64,000 nucleotides of DNA from Synchiropus splendidus (lineage: Eukaryota; Chordata; Actinopteri; Syngnathiformes; Callionymidae). Within the stretch, counting starts at the first letter, position 1; every line of letters starts with the position of its first letter. Shown here in pieces: positions 28,301-43,300 of the stretch. The stretch is taken from assembly GCF_027744825.2 (NCBI RefSeq), contig NC_071336.1:22962501-23026500 (forward strand). The letters run 5' to 3'. The notes under the pieces are model-generated. The model was not told where the DNA came from and did not search any database. It saw nothing but the letters and a program-made list of their open reading frames with translations. The position numbers and the translations under genes were made by a program.

Positions 28301-31300
28301 GATTAATCGAGCTTGCCAAATGGGAAATGAAAAGCTGAAAGTGGAATCAAACTGGTCGGCAGGCTGTTACTGTATGTTTGAGGCTGGAGCTGATGTCGAA
28401 GTCTTAATTGACCCGCTGGACTTTTTTCCATCCAGCGACGCTCTTCAAAAAGCACAGATGAATGAGCATCGGTGACAAGAGAGATTGTGTACAGAGGCGT
28501 CAGAGCAGAAAAAAACAAGTTGAAACAGTGTCAAGGTGACATTTCCTTCTGAAAGAGCATGCTCAGGTTGAAGACGGTTGCAGAAATTTTACATCAGCTT
28601 TCATGAACATTGATGGGTTTTTGAACGCCTGCGACCACCCAGCAGTGTGCGCGTGTTTGTCCGGGTCTTTGTGTTCGAGCACTAATGCTGCTGTTTGTAG
28701 GAGACACAAAGAAGCATTAGCTTTATGCCGAGCACACAGCCGGAAGAAGTGACACATATTTTTCCATCAAAACTAGAAAGTGCCCATTAATTAATCTCAT
28801 TGAATGTGGTTGACATTTTGTTGTCTCCAAAATTTTGCGTATAATTTTGAGTATAAATATTTTCCATCATTTGTCCTCTGGCCCTGGATAGTATGGGCCT
28901 TTAACTTTAAATGAACAAACACAAGCTGAACGGCAACTTTATTGGAATAACACAGTGCTGATACTAAATATTGAAGACTTCCTTGCTATCCATCAAACAG
29001 TCTCTTGAGGTACCATGAAAAGTGAAGCAAATATTTTACACAGGCAGATAGCAGAGACGCATTGTCAACTGCGAAGACTAAGAAACGATAGTAGCCGGCC
29101 ATTTTTCACTTATCGGTCCACATCACTATCGGCCACCTCCATGTCGGTCCCTGCCGATATTATTCGAAGCCTCATTCGTGCCTTTCACAACATGCAAGTG
29201 GAATCCAGCGTTTTCTAAAAGCCCTTATTTTTATGTCATTATAAGGCTACTACACAAAACACACAGTTTAGTTGGGCATGTTTAAAAAAACAGTTACCAT
29301 GGTAACCACATGTCATTGTTTTTATTTTTTTATGCTTTTGTTAATTCATGTTTTCATCAGTGATAGATTCATGTCTACTTTTCTCCCTTAATCTGTTGGC
29401 TAGGCCACTGACAGCATTACAAGTTGTTCGTATAGGTTATTGGATCTTTTTTGAAGTTTGTCAGTCAAAGTTTTCCTCTTCAACTTAAACAAAAAAAAAC
29501 GTTTTCTACAACAATATATGCTGTCTTTTTTATCATGGAAGGTTTGAAAACAAATTAACATCTCCACAATATAATTTTCTTAATACCAAGGCCACATCGA
29601 ATAGACAAATATCAGCATATCAGCATAGTATCGGTTATAGACTTTTCTATGCCATCAGATATCGATATGCGTATCGGCACTATCGGTCGAACCCTACTTT
29701 ATAGCAATCACATAAATCGCTGACTTCTACTGCTAGATGGTAAGTATCTCTGACTTGATATAACTATGCAGTGCATTAAGTATTTGCTCATTCTAGACAG
29801 CACATGAGTAGCAGTGATTAGAACCCATACAAGTGACTACCATGTTGACATCACATTATACTAACAAGCCTACTAACTGTGCTCAAGAGAACAAAACAGC
29901 AGGTGCGTTTCCAGCACTCTGCATGCTAAAATGATATGAATGCACCTTGAATTCAACGCACTGCAAACATTCAGACGTAGCCAGTCTTTCCTGTAGGAGT
30001 ATTAAGCTTCCTGTAAGCACACTCAGCGGATCCTTGGAGAGTAATACCAATCCTTCACGCAGACCCGAGGAAAAATATAGAGGCAATCAGTTTCTTTGAG
30101 TAAAATTTCAGCTTGCCTTGAAATTCTACCCTGAAGAGTTATGGATAAGCTCCGAGGTGGCCAAGAGGGTGAGACAAATCAAACAATACCTTACTGTTAC
30201 ACTCAAAGCCACATTAAACCGATAAATAAAACTCTGCTTGGGTCCTGATGTGTTTACAAATTCAGTTTCATGAGCCTTTCTACAGTATCGGAAGATTCAA
30301 TGATCTATTGAGAGGAACTGGAGAATAACAGACAGCCATAAACCATAATCCACTTTTTATGGATTTTCAATAAACCTGTCGAATGTGAAGGAGACGCCTC
30401 ACCCCTATTCAACTCAACAACACCGGAAATGTCACTGATGCTATTCATCTGAATTGCCACATTCGGTTGAGATTCACGATCATGCCATATTTCCTTTACA
30501 TTCCAGGGGGCGTCCAGCGTTGTTCACAAGTGAAATCCCTTCATGCTTGTCGATCACTGTTAAGCACTAACATTAACATCCATCTCCCACTGGCTAGACT
30601 GAGGATTGCCATTACCGATTAGATAACCCACATGTCAAATGAGATTTAGGACTCTTTCAAATGAGACAATTTCTCAGATGAAAAGTTTGGAACGCAGAAT
30701 CCAATCTGCTGCCAAAACTGATGTCAGAATATAAACAACAAATGATTCATCATTCCAGCAGGTATTTGACTGTGATCCCTTGTCATTAATACACTAAAAT
30801 GAATTATGCCGATGATCGAATGGTGAACACAAGTCATTGAGCGTCTGAAGGCATCTGCTCGGCGACACCCATGAAATTACAAGCACGCGCAGAAAAAAAA
30901 GACTATTTCAATCAGCCTAAAATGTAATTATTATTATTCACGGACTGAGGCTTTAATATGTTTCGAGATAAAACTTCCATCACAAGCTCGTTGTTGTGTA
31001 ACACACTGGATAATAGAGGGAGTTGAATTTTCTGTGTGACAGTGTGAGGACTCACTGTGGTGATGGGCTAATGAAACAGACCCTAGGGCGGGCTTTTATT
31101 CCAACAGGAAAGGGCAGAGTGGAGGAAAAGAAACATGTCGCTTATTGTAATTTCCAATGCGGTTTCAGAAGCAAAGCAGAAAAAAGAAGAGCTATATTTG
31201 AATAGATCACCCACAAGCACATGCAAACCATCCTAAGTGGATTTAGTGGACGCACACACAGCTTGCTAGTCTTGGTGCAGATCAACTGACTTTCAATTCA

Positions 31301-34300
31301 TCTACGATCATCTTCTTTAAATTGAATAAATAATGAGGTTTGATGGGTGGACACAGCTGGATAAGTGCAACTGAACTCTGCGGTTGTTATTAGCTTTGAA
31401 AGGCAACAACATCAACCACAAAATAATAATAATAATAAAAAATAACTAGTTCAGGAATGAGATAGTGGTGGAAGACATGAAAGGGTTTGTTTCTACTGTG
31501 GAACACGTCTCACAGTTGGGAAGCTGGAAGTGGACAAACCCAAGATCTTCCTTTCTTCTGTGATCACTTCTGATTATACAGCACTTCTTTTAAGTTTCCC
31601 ATCGGGATCCCTCCTTCATTATAACCCGTCACACCTATCATTATTGTCATGCCCGCGTTTCTCCATGTCTGTATTGTTATTGTCATGTCCGCATTCTTCC
31701 AGGTGATTCCCGGTTGTTCCTTCATTTCGTTTCCTACACAGCTGGCGTGCATTTGATCATCAGACTTTCCACAGTTATCAACTCCTCAACGCCAGCTTGT
31801 GTCGTCAGATGGTTTCTTCTCGTCCAATGGTTTTCCCCCAGCCTTTCGTGTACTTCCTAGTCTGTGTTCCGGTTCTGGCGCCTTTCGTTCATCATTCCTG
31901 TTCGTCTGTGTAAAACATCGTCTTTGTTTAATCTCTGTCGTCCAGCACTCATTCGCCCCTGGGTCTAACCTCAGACAAAAGAATTATGTCCTCATTCACT
32001 TCATTCATGAACCTCATTCTCCTTGTATCTGGCACCTCCCTCAGAAACACTCTTTTCTAACATGTTCTGCCATCTCTTGTCTTGTCTCCAAACCTGAACT
32101 AATTTCCAGTCTTGTCTTCCAACGTAAGCCAGAGCATTTTCAACTCTTCCACTTCTAAATCTGCTACCTCTCTTGTGTCATAGTCCTACACCATGTCAAC
32201 GAAATGCCAAATATTCCATTCATTTTCATTTCAGCACTAAAATTGAGCACGTGAGGTTGTCCATTTCATTGGAACTATTTGCTCAGCTTTACTTGCCCAA
32301 CCTTTGGGATAATACGAAGACTTACTTGAGGCTACAACCTAGCAGTCAGGTGACCCCAGCAGCAGCTGTAGCGGAACAGCCGGCTTGGCTCACCCACAGC
32401 TGCTGAGGAGGGAGGCAGGCTGAGCCCCTGATTGATCAGCGGGATAATTGTCTGTGGGCAACAGACACAGCCAAAGGACATAAATATCAGTCTTTCTGAT
32501 GGATAGTGAGTAAAGTTCCATGTGATGATAAACTGACTTGCTGTCCCCTGAGTGACAGCTCATTGTCTGATAAGCTGCCGGGCTGCTTTCCCAGCAGAGT
32601 AGAAAGGTGCAGTTGCCGAGCATGATATAGAACAAGTTAAGTGAAGTACAGCAGCTAGTAAATAACACTGATGCCAGGAGGGGAACAGTTAGCAACACAA
32701 TAACATCAGTGCACAGCATTGATTGACAAGTCATTTGTCACAAATTCATTTCAATATATTGTGCTACTGTAAGTATGACAACAAATTTCAACTAGGGCGG
32801 TCAATATGTAAATTCAAATCATGATTGATCGCAAATCAATAACACTTTTTTGAATTGGTTCTAAACATAAGGAAGATTTTATCAATACAAGAGTGGACAA
32901 TAAATGCTCATGCAAACATTATGCTTCTCTAGAATAGTCACTAAATGCTCAACAGCATGTTAAAATACATTTACCAATTACAAGTCTTAAAAGTGCAGTG
33001 AGGTACCTGCAACCTGCAGCACAACATGCTTGTGTTGTTTTACTCTTGTGTAAAATGAAAGTGACAAAATAAAAAGTATTACTCCCATGCTGCTTCCTGA
33101 TCTGAGCACCGCATAATATGGACGGTCAACGAAAGCACGCGCCGATAAGCTAATGGCCATCCGAACACGTGGTCAAAAATATCAACCCTTGGAAAAGTTG
33201 CAAAAATTGTGACGGGCAGCATCTTAGCATTTCAACAAGCCCAGCTGAAAACGTGATGCGTGATGAAGTTACTACTTTACATAAGCAGGTGGCGTACATC
33301 TGTAACTTCAGCCTGAGCACCATTTGGCGACATGTTTCCTTATAAATTTGGAATAAATATGCATAGAAAACCTAGAGCAAATTTGTCTGACTCGGATTCG
33401 GAAGTTGTATCTTCTTCCTCAGATGTCACTTGACACAAAGTGACGCTGCTTTTGAGCATAGTGACAGCGTGTTTGTTCACGGTGAGTCCGCAGGCAGCAC
33501 ATATTGCTATCATAGGTGATGCTTTTCATTTGTAGAGGAAATGTGGGGAAAAAAATAAACGGCCCAAGCATCATCATCAGATATGAGGAAGAATTTCTCC
33601 AGTGCATCAGATAAACATCTGTACGTTATGTTACACAATGGCCACCGCTGGTTGACATCGTAACATTCCGATTGAGTGAATTTACCTCGATCCCAAGCGT
33701 TGTCACTTTGACAGTATGCCTTCATCCCTAACCATTTTCTAGCAGCAACCATTTGAAATGATATCAAAGTGGAACAATTCAATGAAAAAAAGGTTTAATG
33801 CCATTAAGATCACCTATAGTTCATCATTTTAGCTTAAATTTGACAGCAAGCACAACTAGTGCCTGTTTGACACAGTGGGTTTCAGTTTCTTATTCACAAT
33901 GGACTTAAAAAAAACACATTTAATTGGTAAAAACCTCTCATATGGTATTCAGAAAGAAAGGACTAGTTTCACTGTGGTCAAATTTCCAACCTCTCACAAG
34001 TTCAAATTTTATTTTGCAATTGTCTTCTCAGCACACGCTAAAATAGTGAACATTAGATATTCATGATATCTCCTGTTAAATTGTTAAATTCTGACACTAC
34101 TATATCCAGATCTGTAATTGCAGCAAAAAGAATGTCCCAGTCGGCTCCTGCTCCATAAGATACACAAGGTGTCCCTTTCATAGATAACTGGCCAGAGAAA
34201 TATGGGCCAAAAAGTAGGGACAGCTATGTGTGCAGGTCGAGGGAAATTGGTTCACAAGCTTAAATAAATAATAATATGTTCTAGTCTGATGAGCTCAGTC

Positions 34301-37300
34301 TGAAATTGAAAGGAAGAGCAAAGGAAATCAAATCTCTCCTGATTTGGCACAGTGGCTCTGGTGGATAAGAGATACCAGGAATGAGTAATAAAAATCTGTG
34401 TCTTGTACAGTGATTTTGGCTGCTTCCAAATCCCCACCTCCTCCGTTTTGGCTCTCCCAGGCGATTTGTTATTCTTGAGACAAATGCAGAGTAGTGATGG
34501 ATTAGATGTGGATTCTACTTCCCAGACTTACTGATGCATCCCCAATCTGTCTGGACAAAAATCATTTTTAAGTGTCCACAGAATGTATATTCAGGGAAAC
34601 CCTTTTCATTCCAGGTATACTGAAGGTCCATGTTTTTAGAAAAATCCATAACAAGAACAGGGGTGTCCGGACTGTTCCAGAAAGGGCCGCTGTGGGAGCA
34701 GGTTTTCACTCCAACAGATCAAATGCAGTCAGCTTAACCAATGAGGTGTCAGCAGAAACAAGCAGCACCAGATTGACAATGAACTGACTACAGTGCTCAG
34801 AGACCTGACTGGTGAAGCTGTGAGTGGTAGTTTGGTCGGAAGGGAAACCTGCACCACCACAGCCCTTTGAGACCCCCCTGATGTAGAACTACATTACCTT
34901 GGAATTGAGTGAGCACCTGAAACAGACAGACAAGTGACAAGCTAACTGTTTGTTTCATGGCTCTGTTGTTCCATCTATGAAATGCAGTGCACTGTGAGTC
35001 ATGTTAGCATCAATTAGAAGAATGTGACTCGCATAAATATAACAGATTAACATAATAAAAAAAAAAATATTTTAAATAAAAAGTTTTCACCAGCTGAGCA
35101 TGCAAACCAATTGAAAGTGCTCATAATCGGCAGGGAAAAGCTGCTCATTCTAGCCTTGGATAGAATGAGAAAATGCACGCAGGCAGCCAGACAGGAAGGG
35201 AGAGAAGAAAAGAGATAGTGTTTGTGGGGGGAAAAAGCCAGAGATGAGAGCCTAGAGTGAGCTAGTGACCGACCTCTTCCACAGCTGCAGGAGATGTGCC
35301 TGCAATGCTAACTCACTCCATCCATCACAGTTTACTAAAACAGAAGCAGTGTGGACAGAGGACCTTTTTCAGCGTGGAGCTCAAACAGTGCAGATTCAGT
35401 CCCACTGACCCTGCGAAACTCAATTTTGGGGTTTTGAGCGAGCATGTGCTTTCATATGTGTTTTGAGAATCATTGGTCTCCGAAGTTTTCCGGTGGTTTG
35501 AATGAGATAAACACCTTCAAGTTTTATGGCAAGAGTCAGTGAAGAGCCTTTTAATGTGAATATAGTCAAGTGGAACTAATAAAAAAGTGGAACTAGGAAG
35601 CCATATCCTGTGTCTATAGGACACAAAGGATAATGGGTCAAACAGACCACACTGTTTGGTGACATTACTACGAAGACAATTTAGTGGTAGCCAGAGAGTG
35701 ACCTGGCTCACTTCCCAAAAATCTTCAATGGCTATGCCAGCTCATGTCAGAGGAGGAAGAACTAACTAATGCTAACCATGGGCTCCGCCCATCTTGTGGC
35801 AAATCAGTGTCCAGAAACAGAAGGAAAGTTGTGGAGAGAGATGGGATGCTTGAAAAATGCCGGGAACCAGAGACTAAAATCTTACTGCATGGATGGCTTC
35901 CAAGAGCAGTGAGAAGAAGTTACATCAGCTTTGAAGACGCTCATAGCACTTGCTAAACATTATCATTTAACAAGATGGAGAGCGGTAAATCGATCACGTT
36001 TAAGCACAAGTGACAACCTCAATGAGACGGGCATTAATAATGCTGCACTTCAACGCTACTGTTGGGCCTATAATAGAAGTGATCATCTTGGCCAGTTTGG
36101 CCACAACAATAACAGCAGAAGAGCTGAGACGAGAGCAGCGACGCCTTGTTTTCCGGGGATAGTATTTTCATGGAAGAGTGAGGAGGGATCCACAGGGTAC
36201 TGCATACTAGACATGAAGGGTATTCCTCTGATTTGAAGGAACTATTTTCCACTCAGACGTTTCAACCCAAGACTCCTGTGCTCGACTACCACCAGCTTTG
36301 CATCTTACCGTTCAGCTATTCTCCGTTTGAGGAACCCATTTGGTTGATGGGTTTAGAGTGAAGTAATTGCACCTCACATGTGGAGCATACATAGCAAGTG
36401 AGTAATGTACACTCTCATAATTTCCCTGTAGAGCGAAAGAGCCATTAGCATTAGGTACACAGCCTGCTGCACTAAATACCCACAGGGAAAAAAAAAAACA
36501 ATGTGAGTGGGACGAAAGGGCAGTAATGGCAATAAGTGTAATGGTCAAATATTAATACAATGTCTTTTAACAAGATTTACTTCAAGCAACTATTCACTTC
36601 CTCAGGTACACACACAGCTCAATTGTACTTGAAAACGACTGGGTAGCAGTCTTTGCTGTACACAATGATAAAGTTCAACTCACGGCGTATTACTCTCTGA
36701 GCAGAATACAAGAGCTCATTGAATTACATTCTTCTGTCGCCGCCGCAGAGCTTGGGAGGCTGAGGGGGTGGGACGATGGTGTGACACTTTATTGGATTTT
36801 GGATTTAGATTTAGATCAGAAGAACAAAAAAAACATGGTTCCCAGCAAACTTTTCTAAACTAAATTAACTGCTAACAGCAGGAAATAGAATGTATAACGT
36901 ATAATAAAGGAGGAAATTGAATTGGTTTGTTTGTTATTTTATGCTAATAAAATGCCAATGATTTCATTTGTGATTGGACAGTCAAGCCAACTGATGTACT
37001 TCTTAATATAGCACTGGTGTGAAAACAGAAAGTGGTAACTGAACAAGTTATAGCTTTTTTTTTAGATCATGTGACTGCCACACGATATGCAGGTCTAGCA
37101 TTACATTTAGAGATGTGATTCAGGAAGGTCACTCACTGCAACATGCAAACGCTGTACATACACATTCTAGTTCCACCATTTTACTTGGTTATTCCAATCT
37201 TAAGAAATCCCATTAGCTAATGCTCCCCCAGGTTATCGTAGGAGCTCTGATGGATAGTAGGCTCCAGAACCTCAAGCTGGTCTAGTAAGATGCCAAGATT

Positions 37301-40300
37301 ACTATGCCAACTAACTTCATAAATTTGTGCTGACAGTTAAATCTTCCCACTGAGGACCTCCGGGTTCCAGCTGTGTGCTTTTGTATTCTCAGTTCTCAGC
37401 CTTCCAACCTCTAATATTATAGTCTGTTAAGTTTCATCAGAAAACATTTAATCCAGGGAGCAAAACAGGTGAAAAAAAGACCAAAAAAAACAATGGGAAA
37501 AAAGAGCTTTCTTAAGCAATAACATTGACATACAGTTTTTTAACCATTTCAATAAATGTATTTCTTAGTTTTCATGCCAATAATGAAGCAGCACCCTTGG
37601 TGAAGGCAAATGTGATGGACGAGATGAATCAAGTGTTTGATGACAAATGCACAAACAGCAGTGTTTCTCCTACAATGCTGCAAAGGGGGCGCTGTGCTCT
37701 CCCAATGCCACATCCTTGGAGGATCAAATTCATTTAACAGTAGATTACAACAAACGGTTGATGTTTATCTTACCTCTAGAACAAATCAACTCATGAACAT
37801 TCTTATTTGTCCTTATTGATCTTATTTCACACGTCATTGTGTGATTTACCTCGTACAAGTTCACTTCCCCGACAAGTTCATAAATGTCCAAATGGCGCTA
37901 TAGTTTTAACAGGATTATTAAAACTCCAATGCAAACGTCTGCTTCAGCTGGTGAAGTGGACTCTCTGAACGTCAGAGGTAATGAGTGGACGCATTATCGC
38001 AAAACAAGTGATTCTGCAAAAACTCACCACCGCATTAGATGCCACACGTCAAGACAATGCTTTGCAAATTGTATTTCATCATTGATTTCAGAATCTACAA
38101 TGGAGAGAAACAGTGCTGCATTGTTACGGTGCTGCTCATTGGGGCGTCCCTCTTCCTCCCAAACCCAAAACCTGCGGGAAACACCGAACAAATCGGCATG
38201 CAAGTCGTTCCACAAGTTCACTTTAATAGCCCAACAAGTTGAGGCGTTCAAGAGCTGCTGTGCTCCATTACTACGAGCCAATAAGCATGAATGACAAAAA
38301 CTTTGCACATGAAAATGGGGAATTAGAGGCAATGACTACCCAGAAAATGCCACGTGTTGCCAGGAGCAAAAGACACCACAGGAGGATTCCAAAACTAGGA
38401 AGCCGATTAACTTCATGTACTCATCGAAATACTTCCTCCCAAAACTCAACTCAACTTCTCGATTTTAATTCAGTCCGTTCAGCCCCTTCAACTTCATTGT
38501 TTTTGCTTCCTTCCAATGACCTCCTGTATCGAACTGAAGCATACCGATTAAAGAAACGATATTTCCCCAAAAAGGACCTCAATCCAATAGGAGCTCTGGT
38601 GAGATGAAGATGACTCAATCGATCAGTGTCCACTGAATTATAGATTTTGAAAGTGGGGCCAGAACTGTGCAAAGATGGAGGCAGTTTCTTCTTTCGTCAA
38701 TATCGCCTGGCAAACTCACAAATATATTTTCTTTCATCCACAGTCCATGGCAGGAACAGGAGAGCAAGGAGACTCACATGAGAATTCTGCTCATGAATTC
38801 TCTCACTTCCCAGAAATATTTTCGATAACAGAGGGCTACATGCTGCCAGTCCTGGGATCAAGACAAGACACAAAAACACCATTCATCTTCCACATACATT
38901 ATCCTTCGCACCGCTGTGCGTTGACTTCACAAACCTCAGTTATCACAGTACAAGGTGCACGAGCAGCAAGAACTTGTGCTTTTTTATGTGCGCCAATGTC
39001 GGTTTAAGGTTCCAGAAGACCACTTTATCTACAAATCCAGAGGCTCCACAGTGGCAGTGCTGGAGGTTGACCTGAATAGCACAATGTTGTGGAAATCCCT
39101 CAACCCAGGTGTACAAACAAAGCAACTATACATCAACCCCCATCTGTTCTATTCACTGCCGAAATCTGCACTGAATGTGTCAGCGGCGCTAACAGACAGA
39201 CTCCTCTGTAGCATTTCAATGCATAACCCTCAAAATGATTCAGAGCTGCATTCATTAAAATATTGCGTTGCAACATAGGATTAGAGCTGTGCCTTTAACC
39301 AGATCGCTAAGGTTTGAATTAACACAGGTGATAGATGAGTGGCTCTCCTTTACAATTTCCCCATGTTGCAGCTATTTGTCCTGCAGGACAGCTGGGATTG
39401 GGTCCAGCTCTCAGCAACCTTGGCTCGATAAGGAGACAATGAATGGACATAATTGAATTAAGGCCTGTGTTTATGTTGTGTTATGCTAATCTCCTGAGGA
39501 CGTTATCCTGCAATCACCATAGTTTTTAAAGTTGGTCATCCAGCTTCATATTTTATCAACACTGTAAAATGAATTTACATTCACTTTCAGCCAGTAAAGA
39601 CGCTGACCAGGCGCAGAACGCATATAACATTAATTGTATAATGTGTGGCCAAAATAGATTCTATGACCAGTGGATGTTTTATCGTGGCTGTTCATGGCCA
39701 TCCACAATTTTGGGCCTTGTCTGACTGACTGCAAATATTATATTCAGATCGATTCGATCCAACGAATACTTGATGCAGTGTTTTAACGCCCATCATTTCA
39801 TTTTATCCCCTTTATCATCTCTTTCCTCTAATATGATCATAAGTCTGCTGCATGTCTGATTTGTCAAACCCAGATTCTGATCCAGGTTTATTTTCGAGCA
39901 GCATCTTCCATTTGACAACTCAAATCATAGCAGTGGTTTTCTATACGAGAAGAACAGAGTGGAGAAGTTTGGAAACAAGATTAAGGAGCCTAGATGGTTT
40001 TCGAACAAGGAGAGGAGTCAGGGTGGACAAATTTGTGATGGAGACAGTGCAAGTAGCTCTAAGACCTAGAGGATGTATGGCCGTCTATTCCATGTCAAAC
40101 AAAGCAAAACACAAAACAGTGTGTCCCAAAGTGACGAAGAAGTCAGTGATCTGTGTTACATGAAGACATTTGAAGGCGTTCATTTGAAGCGTATATGTTG
40201 CCTTCTGAGCCCTTTCCTGCATGTCATGCAAAAGAAAGACAGAGGTCACATTTAGGGTTAAGCCAAGGAGTGGAGCTACTTCCACTCTGAATGTCACATG

Positions 40301-43300
40301 GTATATATAGTACCTCAAATGATCATGCGGAATGCATTATCAAGTAGTATCAAAAAGCAAGTAGCGAGTAGAGCCCGCAATCGACGCCCTCGCAAACATA
40401 TGTTCTAACCCTGACACCTTCTTTTGAACGACAGATGGGAGAGGACACATTTGACTCCATTGAACGTGTTATCATTGAAAACAATCGCTATTTGATGCCT
40501 TAGTGGTGTAGCGGAGCAAACAAGCCATGGTTGTGTATAGAATGCTAGAGAATACTAAACCCACCTGCACAACTGTCACATTTACATGCAAATTTACAAT
40601 CCAAACGGTCATGTTAGGTCAATGGAAACAATTGCACCTTGTGATTGAACCAGGTAATAGTACATATATTCAGTAAATCCTAAATGTTGTTAAAATGACT
40701 ATAATATACATAATATAGAATAATTTGGCACTCGTATGTGGTGATGATGTCAGCACAAAATAAAATGTGCACTGCAGACATTTGCATCTAATTTTATCAC
40801 AACTGAAGGTTCAGTGGTAAATTTCACCTTTTGTAAGCTTTCAGAGGTCATATTTTGCTTTTAGTCTTTGAATCTCGACATGAAACAAGCACCTTGACTT
40901 CATAATGCCGGCTAACTAAGATAAAAACAATCCTGCATATAAATTCCTTTTGTGACAAACACTTCTCTATTCTCATCATGGGGCCATTCATACGAAATGA
41001 AGAGGCTCCCCACTGTTCTCCGGACTTCATTTCTGTTGTACAATTTGCTGCTTACTCCTCCATCTTCTGCAGAATGTGATGACTACTTCAAATCGCTTAC
41101 AGTACAAACTAACTGAAACAGAGCAGGGAAACTGCTTTACTTATACTGCAAGCATTACAATGAGAATACTATATTGGGACTTATTGATGTTACACACAAA
41201 AAAATGGATTCAGCAGTTGATTTATAAACATACACACAGCCAGCATCTAACACTGATCACCCACTTTTCTCACTTGGAGTAATCCATAAGACAAAGGAAT
41301 AACAGTGTTTAGAACAGAACAAATCTGTTCATGCCACAGTATTCAGCCAAATACACGACAAGGTTACACAGCTGGTGACACAGCTAAACCCTGCTGCCCT
41401 GTGGCGCTGCAGATAACGCGCTAAAAAACAGTTTGTTTTTTCATGTTGCTTGCAACAGGGACAAATATATTCTGCTTAACTGAGCGGAGAAACACAAATT
41501 TAAAACGTTATCCACCTTCATATTCAGGGGTTCCACTTTTTCTCAGAATAAAATTAACTTTATCCTTTTTTAAAATTTGATTTCACTTTGACTTTATAAA
41601 CCTTCCTTCTTTTGGTAATTATTCATAAATATTTATGGATCATGAACTTGTGACGAAAAGTATAGTTGCAGTGTCCTTCTATATATAAAGATTTATGCTG
41701 AGAGGAAAGAAGTAGAATATGTGTTGGATTAAATCCAAATTCAGTAGGTTGCATTGATTGGAACTCGGAAGACATCGAGTGTTTGTCGCCTTAAGGATGT
41801 GGTCAGTCAAAATGAACACTTCCTCATGATCGTCTACATGCTTGAATATGACCACCACCATTACAACAAGTTCTCAGTCACAGCACAATCTGCGCCAGCA
41901 GGGAAGCACTCCAACTCCCTGTTCACACCACCTTTGTCTTAGAAGCTTGTCGCCAGCAGGATGTTGATGCTGGCTGACCGATCAATAACAGCAAAGCTTT
42001 TTATCATATAAGCCATGACACACTTATAGTGACCCCAAAGCTGCACAGGCACACACGTGTGCAAACAGCGTCAGTCTCTTTTCGTGAGCCTGTTTGAATC
42101 TCAAACGCTTGTAAAAAAATTGACAGTGTTATTAAAGCTAGTCAAGTGTAGGTGAAGGAATATTTAATCACAGTTATGCCCCGATTCCCTGTCATTAGAT
42201 CTGTTGTTGCTGCAGCAATGTGAACTCAAGCAAAAATGAAGAATCAGAATTCTGATTCTGATGTGAACTCAAGCAAAAATGAAGGAATTGTAATGACACA
42301 TAACAACATTCCGCACAACGTGAATGACAGCTTGATATATAGCTCAATAGAGTTTTTAGTTTTAATTGGAAAAAACATGATGCATTTCTGGAAAACACAA
42401 AAATAAAAAAAATAAAAAAAAGTGTCACAAAGCTAAAAATAAAGTTGTATAACTAAAGCTTAAATGAATCAATAACTTGTACTCATGCCAAATATACAAA
42501 ATCAATAATTATTTGAAGCAAGTGCAGTGTATTTCATTGGCTCCTCCGACTGGCTAAACAGCAATGCTAACAAAAGTGCTAACCCTGTCAAAGTGTATTT
42601 AGGCAAGAGCCCTCATGCAAATGGAGTAAATTAGATGGTAAAAAAGTCATTTTTAGATCTAGTCACTCCAAACACATTCATTTAATAATTATTTGAAGCA
42701 CTCAATTTCATTGGCACCTTTGGTTCGGACTGGTGAAACAGTTATGCTAACAAAAATGCTAAGCTCTCAAGTACGCTTTGGCAAGAGCACTAATGCAACC
42801 AAAGTCAATTAGGTGCTAAAGACGGGCGGCTAAACCCCTTCCCTTTTATCTACTAATATCCATGAAAGAAATGTTTCCTCTTATAGCCTTCTATTGCAGT
42901 TCGATTCCACACTGACAGTCGACAATGACAAAAACAAACTCGTACCTGCTGTGAAGTTGTAACTCGCTGAGAAGCCCACCGCTTCCAGTTCACCATCGGA
43001 AACAAATTTTATCCAGAGGTAGCGACCACTACTCCTGATGTCCGGGGGGCTCTGTTGACCGCAGTAGCGTCCGAGCATGGGAGAGAAGCCGAAGGGTCCA
43101 TCCCTAACCTCTATGTTGTCAAATTTACATTCCCAAGACGACTCGATGGAATAATTCTCCTCAAAGTGTAGATCGATGCACTGCCTCGGGGGAGCTGGGA
43201 GAGAACAGAGAAATCATAACCACCAAATGCAATTAAATCGGTAAAACAGAACGCATTGATCTAAAGTCATGAGGAAGAAGCTGTGATTCCACTTTAGACG

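Larger units (their letters stand above)
6541..42945 (-). other. neto1 giant intron, 36.4 kb
   Basis: This intron runs from the donor of the CUB1 exon to the acceptor of the linker exon and interrupts the gene between the two CUB domains. Recognised contents are microsatellites, two LINE fragments, a palindrome-ended MITE, two hAT-like elements, a perfect hairpin at 24821-24858, a TATCGG-rich repeat near 29.1-29.7 kb and duplications near 42.2-42.8 kb. All open frames here are short and none resembles a protein I know other than transposon remnants. Long first or second introns of neuronal genes often hold enhancers, but nothing in the sequence by itself shows which parts are conserved. Confidence 0.85.
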
